64,000 nucleotides of DNA from Leptospiraceae bacterium. GTDB lineage: Bacteria > Spirochaetota > Leptospiria > Leptospirales > Leptospiraceae. The stretch covers positions 1,499,001 through 1,563,000 of the forward strand of contig JABTUZ010000001.1 in assembly GCA_015075105.1 (NCBI GenBank). The letters run 5' to 3'. Every line of letters begins with the position of its first letter. Position 1 is the first letter of the stretch. Both the position numbers and the translations under genes were made by a program. Positions 29,735 to 37,135 of this stretch are shown here, piece by piece. The notes under the pieces were generated by a model. The model made no database searches and was not told the origin of the DNA. It worked only from the letters and a program-made list of their open reading frames with translations.

Positions 29735-30238
29735 TTAAAAAAATAATGATTCTGAAACCAAAGTATTAAAAACACGATTTGACGATTTGTTAAAAAAAAT
29801 GAAATTGGTAACTCATAGATTAACTGAGATTGAAAAAAATGGTTGTTTGGTGAAAAACAGTGAAACACAGAAAACTAAATGATTTTATTCGTGAAAGTGG
29901 TATGCAGGTTGGGAAAAAGAGAAACGAAAAGACGGAAAACGTGGCGGTAAATTCTTATATTACAAAGACACAGTGAAAGAGTGGGCGGATAGTGTAAAGA
30001 CTGAATGCAAAAAAGAACCTGACGAAGAAAAATGTGAACGTGATTTACTTATAGAAGATTTGCCGGAATATTGTATGTTCGGAAAAACATGCGTTAGGCG
30101 TGGAACACAAAAAAGTTGAGTTTCCGACAAAAAGAAATCATTGTAGATGAAATTCCAGATGATTCTTATTATCTAACTACATTACAAGAAATTACAGATG
30201 ACGAGCTTGAATACATTTTTCAGGAGAAAACAAAATGA
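29735..30238 (+). pseudogene. Degenerate phage-like coding region with Mu-type HTH-like segment
   Basis: Three overlapping frames each give protein-like text with no usable start. One ends KNGCLVKNSETQKTK. A second contains GWEKEKRKDGKRGGKFLYY followed by KDTVKEWADS, which resembles the DNA-binding domain of Mu-type transposases and repressors (W-x-x-R-x-R-x-G-x-G-G-G-x-x-Y). A third encodes QKEIIVDEIPDDSYYLTTLQ up to a TGA overlapping the next ATG. The pattern suggests a phage early region interrupted by several indels. No intact gene can be assigned. Confidence 0.45.
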
Positions 30239-30888
30239 CCGAAACACAAATCAAAGGATTCTACTTTGAAAATTGCATTTTCGGACGGGCTGGACATTCA
30301 CGAGGTTTCAGATGTTCGACAAATTCCAGATTATTCTATTTTGGAATCAGAAATATTTTTTGACTCTCCATTTATTCAATATGAAATTTTCATAGATGGA
30401 AAAAAATCAAAAATGGATTTATCAAAGAAAAAGAAAATCTTGCCCCGATAGTTCAACGTCAACAACAAACACAAATTTCTAACTTTGATCAACTTACAGA
30501 AGTTTTAAACATAAAAAAAATCATGGACAGAGAAGTCTTGGACGCTCAAAATAAAATCACAGAGGCAAGACTTGAAGCGATAAAAAACGCATTTGAGGCA
30601 AAAGTTGAAAATGTTCAGAATAGCTTTTTAGAAAGAATGTCATTTAAAGATGAAATGTATCAAGAACGATTAACACTTAATGAAGAAAAACTTCGCCTGG
30701 AATACAAAAACCCAAGAAAAGAAAAATCTTCGATGTTGGGTGAAATAGCAATGGAAGCAATCAAAAATATTTCACCGGAAACAATAGATAATTTTGTAAA
30801 TTTGCTTGTCGGTATCGGACAAGGAATTGCAAAAAAATATATTCCTGAAATGGGGATGGAAGGTTTAACGGTAGTTGATAATGTCTAA
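30235..30888 (+). pseudogene. Frameshifted gene of phage-like character
   Basis: An ATG at 30235 begins MTETQIKGFYFEN. The protein-like text then continues one frame over (KIAFSDGLDIHEVSDVRQIP to DGKKSK), and after about 30415 returns to the first frame (IKEKENLAPIVQRQQQTQIS, then a coiled-coil ITEARLEAIKNAFEAKVENV and a C-terminal NISPETIDNFVNLLVGIGQG). Two compensating frameshifts are needed. The C-terminal piece from 30523 could still be translated alone (121 aa). I recognise no family. Its end is followed by a GGAGG-led small gene. Confidence 0.5.
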
Positions 30889-30900
30889 TGGAGGAAAAAC

Positions 30901-31056
30901 ATGATACAGGCTCAGGAACTAACGCACGTAAAAACAGTTTTAAAGAATCTGAAAAAAATTTTTGATTCCATGATAGGAACTTTCGGAGTAAGTCCGAAAA
31001 TCAAGGATACTTTAGAGTATCAAGAAATTGAAAAAAGCCTAAAGGAGTTAGAATAA
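30901..31056 (+). CDS. 51-residue hypothetical protein
   Basis: An ATG at 30901, led by a clear GGAGG seven bases upstream, opens a 51-codon frame (MIQAQELTHVKTVLKNLKKI, FDSMIGTFGVSPKIKDTLEY, QEIEKSLKELE). It is probably helical. It starts 12 bases after the end of the preceding frameshifted gene, as in a compact phage operon. No family recognised. Confidence 0.5.
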   Translation: MIQAQELTHVKTVLKNLKKIFDSMIGTFGVSPKIKDTLEYQEIEKSLKELE

Positions 31057-31112
31057 TGGACTCAGAGATTACATAAAAACCAACTTGACAAAATGAAATA
31101 AAGGGCGATAAT

Positions 31113-31271
31113 ATGGGTATGAGAACGAAAACCAAGAAAAAACCAAAAGTTTTACAAATCCCCGAATATAAGAAAAAGAAGTCTGCAAAAGGTGGAATTA
31201 GTGCTTCTGAATTTAAAAAAGAAATTCCTTTATCAGGAAAGGAGATAAATAAATTACTTGGAAGCAAATGA
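31113..31271 (+). CDS. Small basic protein, possible antitoxin partner of the PIN-like gene
   Basis: An ATG at 31113 with an AAGGGCG upstream opens a 52-codon frame: a very basic N-terminus (MGMRTKTKKKPKVLQIPEYK, then KKKSAKGG) and a C-terminal ISASEFKKEIPLSGKEINKL. The last 14 bases overlap the start of the next gene. Small size, basic N-terminus and overlap with a PIN-like gene recall antitoxin-toxin pairs. The sequence does not match an antitoxin fold that I know, so this role is inferred. Confidence 0.5.
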   Translation: MGMRTKTKKKPKVLQIPEYKKKKSAKGGISASEFKKEIPLSGKEINKLLGSK

Positions 31272-31659
31272 GATCATTCTTGATAAAGATTCTTTTTTAT
31301 TGTTAAAAAGCGGAAAACTGGATATATCAGAAGAAACAATTTCTTATTTGCCGATTGTTGAAGTTGCAGAGCTTTATTATAAAGCGGAAAAAAAAGACAT
31401 TTCCGTTTTTAAAATAAAGGATTTTCTTAGTGGTATTGAGCCAATGCAAATTGGAGAAAAAACAGTAGTTATTTATTCAGGGATTCGTAATTTTTTTTCA
31501 AGGAAAGAAAAATCCGGAAATCCTCTATTGAGAGACAATCTTTATTATTTGTTATCCCTTGCCATCGAATATGGTTTTCCGTTATACGTTTCTAAGGAGA
31601 ATTACAGCATTTTAAAACATTATTACCATGATGATTTAATCCTTTTAAAAGCAGACTAA
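31258..31659 (+). CDS. PIN-domain-like protein, candidate VapC-type toxin
   Basis: A 133-residue protein from a TTG at 31258. The order of acidic residues fits a PIN nuclease: EIILDKDSFLLL (first Asp after a beta strand), LPIVEVAELYYKAEKKD (Glu in helix 2-3) and LRDNLYYLLSLAIEYGFPLYVS (third Asp followed by an A-x-E-x-G-x-P-L-x-V pattern). PIN toxins cleave tRNA or rRNA and are inhibited by a small upstream partner. The similarity is weak and active-site spacing is unchecked; it could be another small nuclease or an inactive relative. Confidence 0.5.
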   Translation: MEANEIILDKDSFLLLKSGKLDISEETISYLPIVEVAELYYKAEKKDISVFKIKDFLSGIEPMQIGEKTVVIYSGIRNFFSRKEKSGNPLLRDNLYYLLSLAIEYGFPLYVSKENYSILKHYYHDDLILLKAD

Positions 31660-31705
31660 CCCACTAAACACCCACTCCCCTAATTTTTTTTTCGTCCTCT
31701 ATAAA

Positions 31706-31730
31706 AAAAGTAGAATATTATTCTACTTTT
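31706..31730. promoter_or_regulatory. Perfect 10-bp inverted repeat between the PIN-like and RHH genes
   Basis: AAAAGTAGAA and TTCTACTTTT flank a 5-base loop. It lies 46 bases after the PIN-like gene, and a TTGACA -35-like hexamer (31734-31739) follows it at once. It could be a terminator (short T-run) or the operator of the ribbon-helix-helix gene downstream. Confidence 0.5.
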
Positions 31731-31843
31731 CGCTTGACAGATTTTCCGCCATGGTCAAAATGATGTCCATGTCTCGGATTGGAACGATAAGCGTGGTTGA
31801 CGATAGAACTACCCGAAATCTCTCACAAGGAGGTTTCGGAAAC

Positions 31844-32029
31844 ATGGCGATAACAAAAGTCAAAAGTTTACATGTTAAACTTGAAGATGATTTGTATAAT
31901 GCAGTTCAAGAATACGCAAAGACAAACGAAATGGACGCTTCAAAAGTAAGTCGTTTAGCTTTAAAGAATTTTCTTGGACTTCAAAGATCGCCGGTGAATG
32001 TCAAAAAAGGCATAGTTAAAACGACATAA
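31844..32029 (+). CDS. Ribbon-helix-helix (CopG/Arc-like) DNA-binding protein
   Basis: A 61-residue protein from an ATG at 31844, led by AAGGAGG eight bases upstream. It has a short beta strand (KVKSLHVKLEDDLYNAV) followed by two helices (QEYAKTNEMDASKVSRLALK), the ribbon-helix-helix pattern of small repressors and antitoxins. It would bind DNA as a dimer, perhaps the palindrome at 31706-31730. The C-terminal tail is basic. Its last 49 bases overlap the end of the DUF1564 copy C on the other strand. Confidence 0.68.
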   Translation: MAITKVKSLHVKLEDDLYNAVQEYAKTNEMDASKVSRLALKNFLGLQRSPVNVKKGIVKTT

Positions 32030-32319
32030 TCGGCGGGTTTTATTGCCGAATAACGGGGGATATTTGTATAGTCTATCCAATCCTCGTTATTCGGGGTAAA
32101 ATTCTTCTTCTGCAAATTTTGTCCGACTTCTTGATACGCTTTCTTTACTCTATCCATTTTCTCAAAAGTACCCCAAAGAATCACATTTCTGTATCTATTC
32201 AACAGTGCGTGCAAATATTTTTGTCTCGAAAAACCCGTCGTTCTTCTATTGAACTCGTCCATATATTTTGCCGGAACAAGCAAGCTCGGTTGTGTTTCTA
32301 CATATTTTTGTGGGTTCAT
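31981..32319 (-). CDS. DUF1564 family protein, C-terminally truncated (copy C)
   Basis: A 112-residue frame with AAGGAGA before its ATG. The N-terminal part (MNPQKYVETQPSLLVPAKYM, RRTTGFSRQKYLHALLNRYR, QEVGQNLQKKNFTPNNEDWI) matches DUF1564 and the other two copies here. After NEDWI the family continues with an LGxLADW segment, but this copy runs into unrelated sequence (KPADYVVLTMPFLTFTGDL). The usual C-terminal domain is lost, so function is doubtful. Its 3' end overlaps the RHH gene antisense. It has a kilobase-scale repeat leader upstream. Confidence 0.62.
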   Translation of the reverse strand: MNPQKYVETQPSLLVPAKYMDEFNRRTTGFSRQKYLHALLNRYRNVILWGTFEKMDRVKKAYQEVGQNLQKKNFTPNNEDWIDYTNIPRYSAIKPADYVVLTMPFLTFTGDL

Positions 32320-32399
32320 AAATTTCTCCTTAAAGTAAATTTTTCTGCTCTCATTTATAAGGTAAAAAAAGTTTGCTTTAGAAAAAAAATTTTATCGTT

Positions 32400-32930
32400 T
32401 TTTTAGAAATTTTTTTAACTTTTACAGAAAAAGTCCCAAATCTGCACTAAAAGCGTAATTTCTCGAAAACGATGGAGTTCCCACATTTTTGCACGAAAAG
32501 TGTAAAATCTGCACTAAAAGCGAAATTTCAAAAACTCTACTAAGGCTCAAAACCTCATCCTAAAAGATACACCTATTTGCAAAAATCCTACCTCATCTAT
32601 TTCCGACCTCAGACTTCAAGCATCAGTCCTCCGAATTGGAGATCCCACATTTTTGCGTGAAAGGTGAACAATTGGTATAAAACATGCACTTTACTGAAAA
32701 GAGTGGAGATCCCACATTTTCACACGAAAAGTGCAAAAACTGCACTAAAAGCGAAATTTCAAAAACTCTACTAAAGCTCAAAACCTCATCCTAAAAAATA
32801 AAACCTATTTAGAAAAGATTCTACTTCCACTATTTCCAACCTCAGAATTCCGTTATCAGTCCTCTGAATTGAAGATCCCACATTTTTGCACGAAAAGTCC
32901 CAAATCTCAACAAAGAGTGTAACATTACAG
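32400..32930. repeat. Repeated leader upstream of DUF1564 copy C (two long units plus a dispersed block)
   Basis: Unit 1 (32474-32637) and unit 2 (32705-32870) are direct repeats of about 165 bp with visible high identity: both start GGAG(T/A)TCCCACATTTT, contain CGAAAAGTG and CTGCACTAAAAGCGAAATTT, then CTCAAAACCTCATCCTAAAA, and end CAGTCCTC(C/T)GAATTG. Between them is the 83-bp block 32638-32720 that also occurs at 5647-5728. A third partial unit begins at 32871. No reading frame crosses them. The stretch from here to 32995 holds no other gene. Confidence 0.78.
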
Positions 32931-32995
32931 ACAATTCAACTAAAATATACTAGTTTTTTACTCGAAATTCTATTAGATAAATTTTTTCTGACCTT

Positions 32996-34243
32996 ATGAA
33001 AGAATTAGATATTGTACCAATAGGTGAGCTACCGGATTCAGGAGTAGTTCCCAAAAAAATGCACGCTCAAGTGATTCGACCCGAAAGATTTGGAGAGCCT
33101 ACAAAAGCATTTCAACACGAAGAAATTGAAGTCCCTGAAATAAAAGGTGACGAAGTATTGGTTGCGGTTATGGCTGCTGGAGTAAACTACAACAATGTAT
33201 GGGCAGCTCTTGGATTTCCGGTGGATGTAATTGGTGCACGAAATAAAAAGGGAGAGTCCGAAAAGTTTCACATAGGCGGATCAGACGCTTCAGGAATCGT
33301 ATGGAAAATAGGGAAAGACGTAAAAAACGTAAAAGTAGGAGATGAAGTTGTAATCCACTGTGGAGTTTGGGAAAAGGAAGACCCTTGGGTGAAGGCAGGA
33401 AACGACCCGATGTTTGCACCATCACAGTTAATCTGGGGTTATGAAACTAACTGGGGCTCATTTGCTCAATTTTGTAAAGTGCAAGACCACCAATGTCTCC
33501 CAAAACCAAAGCACCTTTCATGGGAGGAGTCTGCGGCTTATATGCTTGTGGCTGCAACTGCATACAGAATGCTCCACCACTGGAAACCAAATAATGTAAA
33601 GCCGGACGATGTAGTTTTAATCTGGGGAGGGGCTGGAGGGCTTGGAGCAATGGCGATTCAAATCGTAAAAGCTGCGGGTGGAGTTCCAATTGCAGTAGTA
33701 AGCTCTGACGATAAGATCGAATTTTGTAAGAAGTTAGGCGCAACCGGTGTGATAAACAGAAACAATTTCAAACACTGGGGAGCTTTAACTTCTGATATAA
33801 ACAAGCCTGAGGCTTTTGCAGAGTGGACTAAAAAGGCGAGAGATTTCGGAAAAGCAATTTGGGATATTGCAGGAAAAGGAAAAAATCCAAGAATTGTATT
33901 TGAGCACCCGGGTGAGTCAACTCTTCCTACCTCTGTGTTTGTTTGTGAGACAGGTGGTATGGTTGTAATTTGTGCTGGAACAAGCGGGTTCAATGCTACT
34001 TGCGATTTAAGATATTTGTGGATGCGTCAAAAAAGACTACAAGGCTCTCATTTTGCAAACGACGATAACGCTCGCGAATTGAATGAGCTTGTAATTGCAA
34101 AAAAAGTAGATCCTGTACTTTCCAAGACTTATACATTTGAAGAAACAGCAACCGCACACCAATTGATGCGTGAAAATAAGCACCCTTCAGGAAATATGTC
34201 TATTTTAGTTGGCGCTAAAAATATAGGAATGGGAAAAAAGTAA
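32996..34243 (+). CDS. ccr: Crotonyl-CoA carboxylase/reductase
   Basis: A 415-residue medium-chain dehydrogenase/reductase matching Ccr over its length: [30 protein letters not shown], the [16 protein letters not shown] segment, [51 protein letters not shown] and [14 protein letters not shown]. The NYN, WGYE and GSHFA motifs contain the Asn, Glu and His that bind CO2 in carboxylating members. The enzyme makes ethylmalonyl-CoA from crotonyl-CoA, CO2 and NADPH. The N-terminus aligns with Rhodobacter Ccr, supporting the ATG at 32996, although no Shine-Dalgarno is visible. Confidence 0.88.
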   Translation: MKELDIVPIGELPDSGVVPKKMHAQVIRPERFGEPTKAFQHEEIEVPEIKGDEVLVAVMAAGVNYNNVWAALGFPVDVIGARNKKGESEKFHIGGSDASGIVWKIGKDVKNVKVGDEVVIHCGVWEKEDPWVKAGNDPMFAPSQLIWGYETNWGSFAQFCKVQDHQCLPKPKHLSWEESAAYMLVAATAYRMLHHWKPNNVKPDDVVLIWGGAGGLGAMAIQIVKAAGGVPIAVVSSDDKIEFCKKLGATGVINRNNFKHWGALTSDINKPEAFAEWTKKARDFGKAIWDIAGKGKNPRIVFEHPGESTLPTSVFVCETGGMVVICAGTSGFNATCDLRYLWMRQKRLQGSHFANDDNARELNELVIAKKVDPVLSKTYTFEETATAHQLMRENKHPSGNMSILVGAKNIGMGKK

Positions 34244-34272
34244 CTTTCAAAAAAAAAATATGCCGTAATAAT

Positions 34273-34626
34273 TTACGGCATATCTCCAAGCCCACCGGCA
34301 TTGACTACATCTATAAAACCGTTTGATTTTAATAGTTGAGTTGCCGATGCACTTCTTACACCTGATGCGCAATACAAAACTATTGGCTTACTTTTATCTC
34401 CTAATTCACCAAGTCTTGAAGACAAGGTATTTAAAGGGATGTTAATCGCTTTATTATAATGTCCATCTTGAAACTCATCTTTAGTTCTTACGTCGATGAT
34501 TTTCGCCCCAGACTGAATTTTTTCAATTAGAATATTTTGTGACACTCTTCCTCTCCTTTTTAATAAAAACTGAATTCCAAAAATCACTACAATTGCAATG
34601 ATAAACCATAAAGTGCTAATACTCAT
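34273..34626 (-). CDS. Membrane-anchored rhodanese-like sulfurtransferase
   Basis: A 117-residue protein: an N-terminal membrane helix (LWFIIAIVVIFGIQFLL) followed by a single rhodanese domain with IIDVRTKDEFQDGHYNKAIN and the active-site loop YCASGVRS carrying the catalytic Cys. Rhodaneses move sulfane sulfur. It overlaps the CoA-disulfide reductase gene by four bases, and both lie behind a CsoR/CstR-like operator, which points to persulfide or reactive-sulfur handling. Confidence 0.85.
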   Translation of the reverse strand: MSISTLWFIIAIVVIFGIQFLLKRRGRVSQNILIEKIQSGAKIIDVRTKDEFQDGHYNKAINIPLNTLSSRLGELGDKSKPIVLYCASGVRSASATQLLKSNGFIDVVNAGGLGDMP

Positions 34627-36281
34627 TCTTTCACCTCCTCAAATTCTCCTTCTGCTAAAATACTTAAAATTCCACCACTAACATTCCAGACATCTTTAAA
34701 TCCATTTTGCAATAGAATCCTTGTAGCCAAATGTCCTCTAAAACCAACCCTGCAATACACGAATAATTTTTTATTTTTCGGGATTTCAGAAATCCGAAAT
34801 CTTAGCTCATCCACAGGAATATTCAGGCTATTCAGAATATGTCCTTTAGAATATTCACCTAAGTTTCTAACATCGAGTAACACAGAATTATTTTCCGAAA
34901 ATTGATTTTTCAACTCCCTTGAAGTCACAGTTGGACTAAACCCTGATCTTGAATTTTCTGCTATGAATGCGATCATATTTACAGGGTCGTTTGCACTAGA
35001 ATAGGGTGGAGAATACGCTAAGTCCAATTCCGACAAATCTTCCAAGGTCATCTTCCCGTGGATTGCAACAGAAATAACATCAATCCTTTTCTCTACCCCA
35101 CTTTTTCCGAAACCTTGTGCACCCAGAACCCTTGAATTTTTCTTATCGTAAACCAATTTCAATGTAATCTCTTCAGACCCTGGGTAGTAAGAAGCGTGGT
35201 TATTTTTGTGAATGATTGCTACCCCTACTTCAAATCCTGCATCCACTGCAGCTTTTTCAGAAAGCCCTGTAGATGCAAGAGTAGAATCAAAAATCTTCAC
35301 CACACTTGTGCCTATGGAACCACGGTAAGGAATTTTTCCACCGAGCACATTTGTTCCAACGATTCTACCTTGTCTATTGGCAGGTCCTGCAAGAGGAACT
35401 CTAACCTTTTTCCCTGAAACTTTATGAAGTATTTCTACCATATCCCCCGCTGCAAAAATATTTGGATCAGAGGTTTGTAAATATTCGTTCACTAAAAGCC
35501 CGCCGGATTTTCCGATTTCTAACCCACAACTTTTTGCGAGATTCAATTCAGGTCTAACTCCAACAGAAAATAAAACAATCCCGGCAGGAATCTTTCGACC
35601 ATCGCTTAGAATTACTTCTTTAGTGGACGACTCGATAGATTTGACTCCAAGTCCTGCTATCACTTTCACCCCGGACGATTCTAATTTTTTCTGAGCGTAA
35701 TACCCAAACTCCTTATCCATAGTTGCCATAACTTGATTAGAAAGCTCTACTATTGTAGTGTCGAGTTTTCTTAGATGAAATGCTTCACCCATTTCAATAC
35801 CGATAAACCCTCCTCCTACAACTACAGCGCTCACTGGCTTTTCTTTGTTTATAAAATCATGGATTCGATCCATATCGGGAACATTCCACAATTTGAATAC
35901 GTTAGGCGAATTTGATCCGGGTAGTTCAGGAATGACTGGGTTTCCCCCTTGCGCTAAAATACACTTATCGTATTCTAACCATTTTTCACCATCAGAATTT
36001 TGTATCTTAATCTTCTTATTTTCTCGATTGATTTCTACAGCTTCTGTTTCTATGAAAACTTGGATTTTATAGCGTCCCCAAAACCCATCAGGAGTCTGAA
36101 GTAGCAACTGAGATCTTTTTTGAATCTCTCCAGAAATAAAATAAGGGAGACCGCAATTCGCATAAGACACATAAGGTCCCTTTTCGATAATAGTAATCTC
36201 ACAAGCCTCGGAAATTCTGCGAATTCTGGCTGCTGCTGTAGCCCCACCGGCAACCCCGCCTACAATAATAATTTTTTCCAT
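34623..36281 (-). CDS. CoA-disulfide reductase/NADH oxidase with C-terminal rhodanese domain
   Basis: A 552-residue flavoprotein. GGVAGGATAAARIRR (FAD site), YVSYANCGLPYF with redox Cys43, VVVGGGFIGIEMGEAF (NAD site), the AAGDMVE motif and the dimerisation domain place it in the CoA-disulfide/persulfide reductase group. Residues about 460-545 add a rhodanese domain (LLDVRNLGEYSKGH, YCRVGFRG with catalytic Cys). Such CoADR-Rhd fusions reduce CoA-persulfides and polysulfides. It is first in a two-gene operon with the membrane rhodanese. The operator-like palindrome lies about 55 bases upstream of its ATG. Confidence 0.9.
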   Translation of the reverse strand: MEKIIIVGGVAGGATAAARIRRISEACEITIIEKGPYVSYANCGLPYFISGEIQKRSQLLLQTPDGFWGRYKIQVFIETEAVEINRENKKIKIQNSDGEKWLEYDKCILAQGGNPVIPELPGSNSPNVFKLWNVPDMDRIHDFINKEKPVSAVVVGGGFIGIEMGEAFHLRKLDTTIVELSNQVMATMDKEFGYYAQKKLESSGVKVIAGLGVKSIESSTKEVILSDGRKIPAGIVLFSVGVRPELNLAKSCGLEIGKSGGLLVNEYLQTSDPNIFAAGDMVEILHKVSGKKVRVPLAGPANRQGRIVGTNVLGGKIPYRGSIGTSVVKIFDSTLASTGLSEKAAVDAGFEVGVAIIHKNNHASYYPGSEEITLKLVYDKKNSRVLGAQGFGKSGVEKRIDVISVAIHGKMTLEDLSELDLAYSPPYSSANDPVNMIAFIAENSRSGFSPTVTSRELKNQFSENNSVLLDVRNLGEYSKGHILNSLNIPVDELRFRISEIPKNKKLFVYCRVGFRGHLATRILLQNGFKDVWNVSGGILSILAEGEFEEVKE

Positions 36282-36336
36282 AATATTTCTCTATATCCAA
36301 TTTTTTTTCACTGCAAAATTTTGTCCAGAACAATAT

Positions 36337-36356
36337 ACCCCTATGGGTATAGGGGT
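36337..36356. promoter_or_regulatory. CsoR/CstR-like operator before the CoADR-rhodanese operon
   Basis: ACCCCTAT and ATAGGGGT form a perfect 8-bp inverted repeat around GGGT. G/C-tracts flanking a short AT core are the known form of operators bound by the CsoR family, including the persulfide sensor CstR. A TATATT hexamer on the minus strand follows it toward the gene, so a repressor here would cover the promoter. The regulator gene is not in the window. Confidence 0.62.
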
Positions 36357-36515
36357 TACTCAAATTTTTCCTTTATAAGAATAGATAAAACCAGGAGATT
36401 TTTTTAAAAAATTTGATTAGAGGAATTTGTTTATGTTCGTGTAAATTGCGGCTTGACTATTTTTTTTAATCGATCTATTTACAAATAACTTTTTGCTGTA
36501 GTGAACTCTCTGAAT

Positions 36516-36929
36516 TTACTTTGAAGTCAAAAAATGGCTTAATTTCTTTTCTGTATCATGAAACCCGAGTGCAACATCAATCGAGGTTTTTAGAACAGGC
36601 AGCCCTGATCCTTTTGTAACATAACCATATCTGGAAATATCTCTTGCCTTCTCAACAATTTCTTTTTCGTTATGGGAAGAAAAAAATAAAATTGGAACAT
36701 CTTTTGACTTTTGAATTCTTTTTGCTGTTTCCAATCCATTCATCCCTTCTCCGAGATCAATGTCCATAATCACTAGATCGATTTCAGATTTCTCTGCAAA
36801 TTGAATAGCTTCTTCACCATTGGAGGCGTGTGTGCTTAAAAAACCAAAACTTTCTAAAGCCTGTAAATGCACCATAGACACCATTTCGTTGTCTTCAACT
36901 AATAGAATTTTCTTCTGCAGGTGGGTCAT
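36516..36929 (-). CDS. Single-domain response regulator (CheY-like)
   Basis: A 137-residue receiver domain only: ILLVEDNEM (acidic pocket Glu12/Asp13), phospho-acceptor Asp56 in DLVIMDIDLG, the Ser in LFFSSH and Lys106 in YVTKGSG. No output domain follows, so it probably acts by protein-protein contact, in a phosphorelay or with a histidine kinase encoded elsewhere. No kinase is adjacent. It is divergent from the glycerophosphodiesterase gene. Confidence 0.88.
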   Translation of the reverse strand: MTHLQKKILLVEDNEMVSMVHLQALESFGFLSTHASNGEEAIQFAEKSEIDLVIMDIDLGEGMNGLETAKRIQKSKDVPILFFSSHNEKEIVEKARDISRYGYVTKGSGLPVLKTSIDVALGFHDTEKKLSHFLTSK

Positions 36930-37135
36930 CTATATTTTTGGCTCTAAAAGGTTTAGAAAAATTTCTAACTCCACTCTTGCAAATGAAAAGTATTTGTGCA
37001 ACCTATTTTTACAAAATTTTCCAAGAAAAATTCGTTATTACCTGAGTATCGGATCGAAAAATCCATGTATTAAAGAATAAAATACTTTTTCTAATTTTTG
37101 ATAGATATTTTCAAAGAATTGTGGTTTATGGCAGT

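Noticed and set aside
28894-32319. The idea that the phage-like island was inserted into a single DUF1564 gene, with copy B as its C-terminal and copy C as its N-terminal half.
   Set aside because: The halves meet neatly at NEDWI/LGILADW, but copy B also keeps a degenerate N-terminal half at 29100-29363, so there are two separate copies.
32400-32930. Long leader repeats considered as a CRISPR array or insertion sequence.
   Set aside because: Units of about 165 bp have no unique spacers and no inverted ends, and no transposase frame is present.
33038-33993. Several open frames of 77-111 codons on the minus strand opposite ccr.
   Set aside because: They are shadows of a well conserved enzyme on the plus strand and lack their own ribosome sites.
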